Shown here: positions 7,083-12,628 of the stretch, piece after piece
Layout of the letters: every line of letters begins with the position of its first letter
Numbering within the stretch: the first letter of the stretch is position 1
Source: Rubrobacteraceae bacterium
GTDB lineage: Bacteria > Actinomycetota > Rubrobacteria > Rubrobacterales > Rubrobacteraceae
Assembly: GCA_030447045.1 (NCBI GenBank)
Contig: JAUJMB010000038.1
Coordinates: 1 to 12,628 of the forward strand
Reading direction: 5' to 3'
Length of the DNA: 12,628 nucleotides
Translations under genes and position numbers: made by a program
Notes under the pieces: model-generated
What the model was told of the DNA's origin: nothing
What the model saw: the letters and a program-made list of their open reading frames with translations, nothing else
The model's database searches: none

Positions 7083-8119
7083 GCCGGTGGGCGCTCGGCG
7101 GTCTTGATGACGGTCGTGCAGGCGTTGCCGGCCTTCGGGACGTCCTCCGGGTCGCTCAGGGTGTAGCGGAGCATCTCCTGTATGCGGGCGACCTCCTCTT
7201 CCCCGCCGCGCACCACCGGGCAGTACTCGTCCGGCTCGTCCAACTTGTCGCGCAGCGCCCGGCGGCTCGCGCAACCCCCGGCGCAGCTCTCGGCGAACCG
7301 GCACGGCTCGCACGCCTGCGGCAGGTGCCTGGACCTCTCGAACTCGCGCCCTTCCCAGACGTTCCTCTCCGGGTCGGCCAGGTGGGAGACGCGCCCGGCG
7401 GCGGCCGGCCAGTAGGGGCAGGGGGAGATCGTGCCCGCCGGCAGCGCCCGGATGCTCCGCTGCCCGCACGGGTTGCCCCGGGTCGTCTCCAGGCCCATGA
7501 TCGCGTTCACCAGCGGCTCACTGCAAACGACCACGGGCCCGGCGGCGAACAGGTCGGCGAACCCCCGCCAGAACTCTTCGTAGGAGAGCGTGAACTCCTC
7601 GCCCGAGACTGGCTGGTAGACGTTGACCCGCAGGTCGGAGCCGAGCCCGAAGGCGAACCGGGCCACCTCCCCCATCCGGTCGTAGTTGGTGCTCATCATC
7701 ACCGCCGCGACGGAGGTGGGGATGTTTAGTCGCTGGCACCGCTCGAGGGACTCTACAGCCATCTCCCACGCCCCCTCGCCCCGGAACTCGTCCATCTCCT
7801 CCTTGGTGGGAAAGTCGAAGGAGAGCTCGACGGAGTGGAAGCCCGCGAGCTCCTCGTCGGTGAGCATGGCCAGGCTGTAGCCGTTCGAGGTGATCGCGGT
7901 CTTGACCTCCCTCTCGCGGAAGAGCCCGAGCATCTCCCTGTACTCGGGGTGCACCCCGTTCTCGCCGACCCCGAGGTTTATAGACCCCACCTCCAGGTTG
8001 TCCAAAATGGTCTCGACCTGCCCCACGGAGAGGCGCTGCTGCGTGAGCGTCGGCCGGTAGCAGTGCGGGCAAGCGAGGTTGCACTCGTTGGTAAGACCAA
8101 TGCCGACGGCAACGGGCAT
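7079..8119 (-). CDS. Radical SAM protein with SPASM domain
   Basis: 346 residues from the ATG at 8119, chosen over an in-frame GTG at 8155 because GAGGAG lies five bases before it and nothing precedes the GTG. The radical SAM [4Fe-4S] motif Cys13-x3-Cys17-x2-Cys20 is near the N-terminus. The C-terminal half has a SPASM-type set: Cys218, Cys234, then Cys270-x2-Cys273-x5-Cys279-x3-Cys283 and Cys300, enough for two auxiliary clusters. A further Cys334 lies in the extreme C-terminal tail. SPASM proteins typically modify peptides, but others act on sugars or cofactors. No precursor-peptide gene is obvious nearby, and the following gene is a glycosyltransferase, so a carbohydrate or lipid-linked substrate is as likely. 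It heads the block. Confidence 0.9.
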   Translation of the reverse strand: MPVAVGIGLTNECNLACPHCYRPTLTQQRLSVGQVETILDNLEVGSINLGVGENGVHPEYREMLGLFREREVKTAITSNGYSLAMLTDEELAGFHSVELSFDFPTKEEMDEFRGEGAWEMAVESLERCQRLNIPTSVAAVMMSTNYDRMGEVARFAFGLGSDLRVNVYQPVSGEEFTLSYEEFWRGFADLFAAGPVVVCSEPLVNAIMGLETTRGNPCGQRSIRALPAGTISPCPYWPAAAGRVSHLADPERNVWEGREFERSRHLPQACEPCRFAESCAGGCASRRALRDKLDEPDEYCPVVRGGEEEVARIQEMLRYTLSDPEDVPKAGNACTTVIKTAERPPA

Positions 8120-8159
8120 TCTTGCTCCTCTTCCTTCTGTAACCCCATACGTCACACCA

Positions 8160-8168
8160 CATATAACA
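8160..8168 (-). promoter_or_regulatory. Possible promoter of the radical SAM block
   Basis: Minus-strand TGTTATATG lies in an AT-rich patch (8140-8210) unlike its surroundings, about 40 bases ahead of the chosen radical SAM start. It could be read as an extended -10 or as an overlapping TTATAT. No good -35 is visible 16-18 bases upstream. Placement after a likely terminator and before a packed gene block supports it; the sequence match alone is weak. Confidence 0.35.
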
Positions 8169-8229
8169 CAGTTCGTGGCGCCGATTCTTTCTAATCCCTT
8201 AACGTTTCGGGATGGTTCGACGGATCACC

Positions 8230-8271
8230 CCCGCCCCGCCTGCCGGCGGGGCGGGCGAAGGTCTGACCTTC
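8230..8271 (-). terminator. Double hairpin after the methyltransferase gene
   Basis: Two adjacent hairpins. One is a perfect 11-bp G+C stem with a 4-base loop (8230-8255). The other is a 6-bp stem GAAGGT/ACCTTC with a 3-base loop (8257-8271) that overlaps the methyltransferase stop codon. There is no U-tract after them on the minus strand, which is common for terminators in high-GC actinobacteria. They separate the methyltransferase transcript from the radical SAM block. Confidence 0.6.
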
Positions 8272-9085
8272 AGGGCCGGTCCACCACCACCTCGAGGTAG
8301 TCGCTCGGCACCACCATCGTCCCGTCGCCCGAGCGGTTGAAGCGGCCTATGAGGTCCACGACGTCGCCCGCGAGCCTCTCCCGTTCCGCCGGCTCGAGGG
8401 CCAGGAAGGTCTCCCGGGTGGGCCCCAGTTGGCCCCGCAGGACCTCGAAGTAGTGGGCCACGGAGCGGTAGCGAAACACAAAGCTCCGCCGGGAGATCCG
8501 CAGGCCTTCGGCGCCGTCGCCCAGGAGCTCGCGCAGCCGCTCTTCCGTGCCCCAGAGCGCGGGCGGCTTCAGGCCGGGGGAGGGGGGCAGGTAACTGCCG
8601 AAGAGGCTCCCCAGCTCCCCGGCGAAGCCGTCCGGCGTCCAGTTCGCCAGGCCGATCCTCCCCCCCGGGCGGCAGACCCGGAGCAACTCCTTGGCCGCCC
8701 TCTCCTGGTCCGGCGCGAACATCACCCCGACGGTCGAGAGCACCACGTCGAAGGAGGCGTCCGGGAAGGGGATGCCCTCGGCGTCGCCCTCCCGAAAGTC
8801 CACCTCCAGCCGTTCGGCGGCGGCCCGCTCCCGGGCCCGCTCAAGGAGGGCCGGGACGTAGTCGATGCCGGTCGTCTCGCCGAAGCGGCGGGCGGCGGCC
8901 AGGGCGGTGTTGCCGCTGCCGGTCGCCACGTCGAGGACCCTCTGGCCGGGCCGGAGGTCCACGGCCTCGCAGAGGAGCTCGCTCATGATCAGCAACGCCG
9001 CCCCGAACATCGCGTAGTCGCCCGAAGCCCACGCCCGCCGCTGGCGCTCCTTGATCCCCGCCAGGTCTTCTCGCCGGTGCTGCAC
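8270..9085 (-). CDS. Class I SAM-dependent methyltransferase (UbiE-like)
   Basis: 271 residues from a GTG at 9085 with AGGGGGAG three bases upstream. Rossmann methyltransferase motifs are VLDVATGSGNTAL at 50-62 (motif I), the acidic residue after beta-2 at Asp75 in TGID, GDAEGIPFPDASFDVVLS at 100-117 and LLRVCRPGGRIGL near 134-145. It belongs to the Methyltransf_11 / UbiE-like group; the substrate cannot be read. The C-terminal third (residues 180-271) is a lid-like variable region ending in a beta strand. It lies 143 bases after the MTAP-family gene. Co-transcription is possible and would pair a SAM user with salvage of a SAM by-product, but this is speculative. Confidence 0.88.
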   Translation of the reverse strand: MQHRREDLAGIKERQRRAWASGDYAMFGAALLIMSELLCEAVDLRPGQRVLDVATGSGNTALAAARRFGETTGIDYVPALLERARERAAAERLEVDFREGDAEGIPFPDASFDVVLSTVGVMFAPDQERAAKELLRVCRPGGRIGLANWTPDGFAGELGSLFGSYLPPSPGLKPPALWGTEERLRELLGDGAEGLRISRRSFVFRYRSVAHYFEVLRGQLGPTRETFLALEPAERERLAGDVVDLIGRFNRSGDGTMVVPSDYLEVVVDRP

Positions 9086-9228
9086 GTTCTCCCCCTACCG
9101 CCTGATCCTGGGCCAACCCCTCGCCCGGAGGTTACACCGGCAGAGGATTCGCTTCACGAGGACCATCCCTTCCCCGTGCCACTCCGCCCGGCCTTCGCGT
9201 CCCGCCTCCCGGATCGAGTGCTGGCGGA

Positions 9229-10041
9229 TCATGCCTTGCGCGCGCCTACCCCTCCTTCCATCCGGTAGACGTAACCGTTCTCGAAGGCGAGGTCCTTCTC
9301 TTCCAGCGTCTCTGCGGTCCGGAGCACGAGCTTTGGCAGCACTTCGGCCGAGAGCGCGAGCAGCTGGTCCAGCTCCTCCCTGCGGGATTCGGCGGAGACG
9401 CCGGTCGCGTAGTTCACCGGGAAGCCCACCAGCGCGTAGGGGAGCCCCAGCTCCCCGGCCAGGACCGCCTCGGGGCCGCACGTCTGGCTCACGGCCGTCA
9501 CCCCCGCCGCGCCCAGCCAGCGGACCTCCGCCCGGCTCTCGAACCGCGGGCCGTTCGTGTGCCCGTAGACGCCCCCGACGGTGGCCTCCAGCCCCAGATC
9601 TCCGGCCGAGAGCCCCAGCCTGCGCCTGAGGCGTGGGGCGAAAGGTTCGTCCCATATGAGGTGCCCGCGGGCCGGATCTCCGGGCTCGGTGAAGACGGTG
9701 CACTCGGCGCCGCTGGGGAGGAGGTTGGTCGGAAAGAAGAGGTCGTCGAACAGCACGGGCACCCCCAGGGGCACGCCGGGATCCACCGCCCCCACGACCG
9801 TCGTCGCGAGGACCGCCCGCGCGCCGAGTTCTCCCAGGGCCGTGAGGTTCGCCTGGTGGGGGATCGTGTGGGGCAGGTGCCGGTGGTTCTTCTGGTGGCG
9901 GGAGATGCTCCCGACGGTCCACGGCCCGGCCGAGAAGATCGACACCTCCACCTCGCCGAAGCGGTTCTCCACGACGCGCGACTCCCGACCTCCGGGGAGT
10001 TCGTAGATGCCCGAGCCGGTGATGATGCCCACGTCTATCAT
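9229..10041 (-). CDS. MTAP-family purine nucleoside phosphorylase (methylthio-nucleoside)
   Basis: 270 residues from an ATG at 10041 with an AGGAGG SD just upstream. The phosphate-binding TGSGIY is at 8-13, RHQKNHRHLPHTIPHQAN at 48-65 aligns with the RHG...P...N(Y)xAN motif of MTA phosphorylase and PNP, TNGPRFES is at 162-169, and QTCGPEAVLAGE is at 186-197. The protein would split a methylthio-nucleoside with phosphate to give 5-methylthioribose-1-phosphate and a purine base, the substrate for the mtnA product upstream. The segment aligned with the purine-recognising TDYD of human MTAP reads VNYA here (Asn210), as in 6-oxopurine phosphorylases. Methylthioinosine may therefore be preferred over methylthioadenosine. 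Calling it mtnP would be premature. Confidence 0.88.
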   Translation of the reverse strand: MIDVGIITGSGIYELPGGRESRVVENRFGEVEVSIFSAGPWTVGSISRHQKNHRHLPHTIPHQANLTALGELGARAVLATTVVGAVDPGVPLGVPVLFDDLFFPTNLLPSGAECTVFTEPGDPARGHLIWDEPFAPRLRRRLGLSAGDLGLEATVGGVYGHTNGPRFESRAEVRWLGAAGVTAVSQTCGPEAVLAGELGLPYALVGFPVNYATGVSAESRREELDQLLALSAEVLPKLVLRTAETLEEKDLAFENGYVYRMEGGVGARKA

Positions 10042-10048
10042 GGCCCTC

Positions 10049-10189
10049 CTAGAATCGTCGCGGGCCGGTACCGCCCACGCTCTCGCCTGAGCCTTGCATC
10101 CCGGCGGCGACCGTCAGCGCCACGAGCACCGCCTGGTGACCGGCTCGCCATCCCCCCGCATCCTCGGTACCATCGGTCGGGCGGTGCAA
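10049..10189 (-). CDS. Candidate small ORF between mtnA and the phosphorylase gene
   Basis: A 46-codon frame starts with TTG at 10189, with AGCAGG four bases before it, and ends in a TAG that overlaps the AGGAGG SD of the next gene, a layout typical of coupled genes. The middle has a short hydrophobic run (QAVLVALTVAAGM). Third positions are only about three-quarters G or C, lower than in the neighbouring genes, and no family is recognised. It could equally be non-coding spacer. The start lies within a small hairpin (7 paired bases with one bulge, 10189-10207). Confidence 0.25.
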   Translation of the reverse strand: MHRPTDGTEDAGGWRAGHQAVLVALTVAAGMQGSGESVGGTGPRRF

Positions 10190-10222
10190 GCAACCTGCTG
10201 GTTTGCTGCGTGGGACGTAGGG

Positions 10223-11284
10223 TCAAGGTTTCCCGTCTCCGGACAGACCGGCCCCCGCCGTTCCCCGCGCGGTCTCGATTAGGGTCCGCAGATCGTCCAC
10301 GCCGGGACGGACCACGCCGATCTCGGTCACGATGGCCGAGACGAGGCTCACGGGCGTGACGTCGAACGCCGGGTTGTATGCCTCGGTCTCTTCCGGGGCG
10401 ACCCGCGCGCCGCGGACCTCGAGCACCTCGGAGGCGGATCTCTGCTCGATGGGGATGGCGTCCCCGTCCGGCGTATCCAGGTCGATGGTGGACAGGGGGG
10501 CCGCCACGACGAACGGCACGCCGTTGGCCCGCGCGGCGAGGGCGAGCGGGTAGGTGCCCACCTTGTTGGCCACGTCCCCGTTCGCGGCGATGCGGTCTGC
10601 GCCGGTTATCACGACGTCGATCTCGCCCGAGGCGATCAGGCCGGCGGCGCCGGAGTCTATGGTTATTCGGTGCTCGACGCCCATCCGCTTGAGCTCCCAG
10701 GCCGTGAGGCGGGATCCCTGCAGCAGGGGCCGGGTCTCCGTGGCCGTCACGCCCGCGACCAGGCCGCGTTCGTGCCCGACCTCGACGATGCTCAGGGCCG
10801 TCCCGTGGGCCACGCACGCCAACGCGCCGGCGTTGCAATGCGTCAGGACGCGGGTGTCTTGGGAGAGAAGATCTGCCCCCACCTCGCCGATGAGGCGGTT
10901 TATCTTTTCGTCTTCGGCGACCATGGCGCGGGCCCGCTCGATCAACTCCTCCACCGCCCGAGGCCGGGTGGGATCGTAGGACTCCTCTATCCGCGCTATC
11001 CCCCACCTGAGGTTTACGGCCGTCGGACGGGTGGAGGCGAGCAGGGTTGCGGCCCGGGAGATGGCCTCACCGACGTCTTCGCCGTTCTCCTGGGCCAGGT
11101 GCGCCGCCAGAGCGATCCCCAGTCCCCCCGCAACCCCGAGCGCCGGGGCCCCGCGCACCCGCAGGGACGAGATGGCTTCGGCGAGCTCCTCCACCGTCCC
11201 CAAAGAGAGGAAGACCTCCTCCTCCGGCAAACGCGTCTGGTCGATAGTCCGGATCTTCCCGTCGGCCCAGTCGATGGTCCGCAC
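10223..11284 (-). CDS. mtnA: S-methyl-5-thioribose-1-phosphate isomerase
   Basis: 353 residues from a GTG at 11284 with AAGGGG five to six bases upstream; the longer frame upstream is not protein-like. The length matches the family (about 340-360). It converts 5-methylthioribose-1-phosphate to 5-methylthioribulose-1-phosphate in the cytosol, in methionine salvage. Signatures: RVRGAPALGVAGGLGIAL at 42-59, the catalytic Cys150 in THCNAGALA, the catalytic Asp230 in TGADRIAANGDVANKVGT at 227-244, and IPIEQRSASEV at 277-287. The eIF2B-like relatives lack this Cys/Asp pair. It is followed by an MTAP-family phosphorylase, which makes its substrate. No other methionine-salvage genes are in the window. 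The C-terminal Gly/Ala/Asp tail is short and variable. Confidence 0.96.
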   Translation of the reverse strand: MRTIDWADGKIRTIDQTRLPEEEVFLSLGTVEELAEAISSLRVRGAPALGVAGGLGIALAAHLAQENGEDVGEAISRAATLLASTRPTAVNLRWGIARIEESYDPTRPRAVEELIERARAMVAEDEKINRLIGEVGADLLSQDTRVLTHCNAGALACVAHGTALSIVEVGHERGLVAGVTATETRPLLQGSRLTAWELKRMGVEHRITIDSGAAGLIASGEIDVVITGADRIAANGDVANKVGTYPLALAARANGVPFVVAAPLSTIDLDTPDGDAIPIEQRSASEVLEVRGARVAPEETEAYNPAFDVTPVSLVSAIVTEIGVVRPGVDDLRTLIETARGTAGAGLSGDGKP

Positions 11285-11317
11285 CCCGTCCCCTTCCCAC
11301 AGACAACTTACGGGCGG

Positions 11318-11347
11318 AATGTAGCACCGACGCCGCTCGCCGGCCAA
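11318..11347 (-). promoter_or_regulatory. Promoter of mtnA (extended -10)
   Basis: On the minus strand TTGGCC (11347-11342) is followed after 18 bases by TACATT (11323-11318), which is preceded by TGC to form an extended -10 (TGnTAnnnT). A transcript would begin near 11311, giving a leader of about 27 bases with the SD. That leader is too short for a SAM riboswitch. Confidence 0.55.
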
Positions 11348-11459
11348 CCGAAGGGTCCACGCGCCACCCCGGCCACGAAACCCGGGGCGCGACCCCCCGG
11401 CACCCGGTCCCCGACGGGGAGCACCCGGACGACGCCACTTGAGCCTCTCGTAGCAATGT

Positions 11460-11486
11460 TTATCGTGCCCATAACCTTTTTGTGAT
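11460..11486 (+). promoter_or_regulatory. Candidate LysR operator for the regulator gene
   Basis: TTAT-N7-ATAA (11460-11474) is an inverted repeat with the T-N11-A core (T11461 to A11473) that LysR regulators favour. A second, imperfect dyad ATAAC-N6-GTGAT (11471-11486) overlaps it and runs into the -10 box. Together they resemble a recognition site plus activation site of an autoregulated LysR gene. The AT-rich patch stands out in GC-rich surroundings. Confidence 0.45.
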
Positions 11487-11491
11487 AGATT
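11483..11491 (+). promoter_or_regulatory. Extended -10 of the LysR gene, apparent leaderless promoter
   Basis: TGATAGATT fits the extended -10 form TGnTAnnnT. Six bases (GTGCCG) separate it from the ATG at 11498, so transcription should start at the ATG itself. There is no SD. No good -35 is seen, as is usual for extended -10 promoters. Confidence 0.55.
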
Positions 11492-11497
11492 GTGCCG

Positions 11498-12373
11498 ATG
11501 GGTCTGAGCATACAGGGGTTGCGCGTCTACCTTTGCATACTGGAGCATGGCTCGCTTTCGGCGGCGGGTAGGGAGCTAGGGATGACGCAGCCTGCGGTCT
11601 CCAACCACCTCCACGCCCTCGAAGAATTGTACGGGGTCGCGTTGCTCACCCGCGGGCGGCCCCTCAGGGCCACGCCCGCCGGGGAGTCTCTCGCCGAGCA
11701 CGCGCGCCGGGTCATCGGGGCCGTCTCCAGCCTGGAGGCGGAGATGGCCTGCCACACCGCCCCGCGCGGGCCGCTGGTGGTGGGCGCATCCTCGACGCCC
11801 GCGGAGCTGTTGATGCCGGGGCTCGCGACGGCGTACTCGGCGCGCCACCCGGACGTCGCGCTGGAGCTGCGCGTCTACGACACGGACGGGGCCATCGCGG
11901 CCCTTCTGGGGCGGGAGATCGAGGCGGCCGTCGTGGGCCACGAGGTCGACGACCCGCGGCTGCGCGGCACCGTCGTCGGCCACGACACCCTGACGCCGGT
12001 CGTCGCCGCCTCCGACGAGCTCGCCGGGGCGGAGATCTCTCCGAGAGAGCTCGGCGACCGGCCGTTCGTGTTGCGGGAACGGGGCTCCGGGACGCGCCAA
12101 GCCGCCGAGGAGGGGCTTGCGGCCGTCGGCGTGAGGCCCAGCGTGGCGATGGAGCTGGGGTCCAACGCGGCGGTCGCCGGCGCGGTCGCGGCCGGCGCGG
12201 GCGTCGGCGTCCTCCCCCTTCGCACGTCGGCGGCCCTGAAGGAGCTCGGGCAGGTCGAGGTCCGCGGGCTCGCGCTCTCGCGACCCTTCGTCCTGCTGAC
12301 CGAGCACAACCGCAGGCTCTCGCCGGCGGCCGAAGCCTTTGTCGAAACCTGCGCCAGAAAGGAACACGCATGA
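11498..12373 (+). CDS. LysR-family transcriptional regulator
   Basis: 291 residues from the ATG at 11498. A GTG two codons upstream is in frame, but the -10 spacing favours the ATG. The winged helix-turn-helix is at about 5-62, with the recognition region SLSAAGRELGMTQPAVSNHLHALEE at 19-43. A linker helix to about 84 is followed by a two-lobe PBP2-type effector domain beginning GPLVVGASSTPAELLMP. The RERGSGTR motif (193-200) in the effector domain is typical of the CysB/CbbR-like subgroup. The stop codon overlaps the start of the solute-binding protein gene (ATGA), so it is co-transcribed with a transporter component it may control. It is divergent from mtnA, with 207 bases between them. Confidence 0.93.
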   Translation: MGLSIQGLRVYLCILEHGSLSAAGRELGMTQPAVSNHLHALEELYGVALLTRGRPLRATPAGESLAEHARRVIGAVSSLEAEMACHTAPRGPLVVGASSTPAELLMPGLATAYSARHPDVALELRVYDTDGAIAALLGREIEAAVVGHEVDDPRLRGTVVGHDTLTPVVAASDELAGAEISPRELGDRPFVLRERGSGTRQAAEEGLAAVGVRPSVAMELGSNAAVAGAVAAGAGVGVLPLRTSAALKELGQVEVRGLALSRPFVLLTEHNRRLSPAAEAFVETCARKEHA

Positions 12374-12628
12374 TCTACCGCTTTCCCACGCTCGTTTTGG
12401 TCCTCGTCGCAACGATAGCGCTCGCCGGTTGCGGCGGGGGAGGTGGCGGCTCGGCCTCCGGCGACGAGCCGTTGCGGGTCGGCCTGATCCCGAACGAGAA
12501 CCCCGAAGAGGTCGAGGCCCAGTACCAACCCCTGGAGGACTACCTGAAAAAGGAGCTCGGGCGCGAGGTCGAGCTCTCGGTGCCGACGACCTACAACGCC
12601 GTGGTCGAGGCGATGGTCTCGGGGGAGC
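12370..12628 (+). CDS. PhnD-type phosphate/phosphonate-family solute-binding lipoprotein (partial)
   Basis: 86 codons are visible from an ATG at 12370 that overlaps the LysR stop by four bases; the gene runs off the right edge. A signal peptide with lipobox Leu-Ala-Gly-Cys puts the lipidated residue at Cys21, followed by a Gly-rich linker. The mature part begins LRVGLIPNENPEEVEAQY (35-52), then PLEDYLKKELGREVEL and a YNAVVEAMVSGE segment. This is the usual N-terminal pattern of the PhnD/PtxB family (G-x-x-P ... Y-x-P-L-x-x-Y-L ... Y-x-A-x-x-x-A-x-x-x-G). Members bind phosphonates, phosphite or related oxyanions, but some bind other ligands. Permease and ATPase genes would be expected just to the right. 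Confidence 0.85.
   Translation, partial: MIYRFPTLVLVLVATIALAGCGGGGGGSASGDEPLRVGLIPNENPEEVEAQYQPLEDYLKKELGREVELSVPTTYNAVVEAMVSGE

Noticed and set aside
9086..9228. A 23-codon frame with an SD-like stretch after the phosphorylase gene
   Set aside because: The SD abuts the ATG with no spacing, composition is Arg/Cys-rich, and there is no other support; nothing else was seen in this gap.
10042..10222. SAM riboswitch between mtnA and the phosphorylase
   Set aside because: I could not find the conserved core of SAM-I, SAM-II or SAM-IV; only a small hairpin is present.
10038..11006. Long open frame of over 300 codons inside mtnA and beyond
   Set aside because: It is Arg/Gly/Pro-rich with no motif and overlaps clear mtnA in another frame; a GC-bias shadow.

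Overview
The window is high-GC DNA, densely coding, with many GTG starts, 4-nt GTGA/ATGA overlaps and some genes without Shine-Dalgarno (SD) sites. This suggests a high-GC actinobacterium. A deep-branching, thermotolerant Rubrobacter-like lineage is my best guess from gene content and style; there is no rRNA or other marker to prove it. I see no mobile element, tRNA, rRNA or CRISPR, and no stretch over about 210 bases lacks a gene.

Layout: everything from position 1 to 11284 is on the minus strand; from 11498 to the end it is on the plus strand. Read in the direction of transcription (right to left) the minus-strand blocks are as follows. (1) Methylthioadenosine salvage: mtnA (11284-10223), then an MTAP-family nucleoside phosphorylase (10041-9229), followed by a class I methyltransferase (9085-8270) and a strong hairpin pair. 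(2) A tightly packed block: radical SAM/SPASM protein (8119-7079), family-2 glycosyltransferase (7082-6303) and DUF2064/TIGR04282 nucleotidyl/glycosyltransferase-like protein (6306-5596), the last two starting inside the stop codon of the gene before. Then come a DoxX-like membrane protein (5482-4802), a 53-residue single-span membrane protein with a TTG start (4764-4603) and an NAD-dependent sugar-nucleotide epimerase (4524-3364). This resembles a sugar or cell-surface modification locus whose product cannot be read from sequence. (3) An envelope block: a five-span membrane protein (3260-2769), a beta-propeller lipoprotein (2739-1648), a DUF3179 lipoprotein (1455-250) and an acidic, low-complexity lipoprotein running off the left edge (247-1).

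On the plus strand a LysR-type regulator (11498-12373) overlaps by 4 nt a PhnD-type solute-binding lipoprotein cut by the right edge. The 207-base region between mtnA and the regulator holds two divergent extended -10 promoters and a plausible LysR box.

The most notable points are: two genes with a -10 box exactly six bases from their start codon (apparent leaderless transcripts); the SPASM/GT2/DUF2064 trio plus its membrane partners; an Asn where MTA phosphorylases carry the purine-recognising Asp; and the small TTG-initiated membrane protein.
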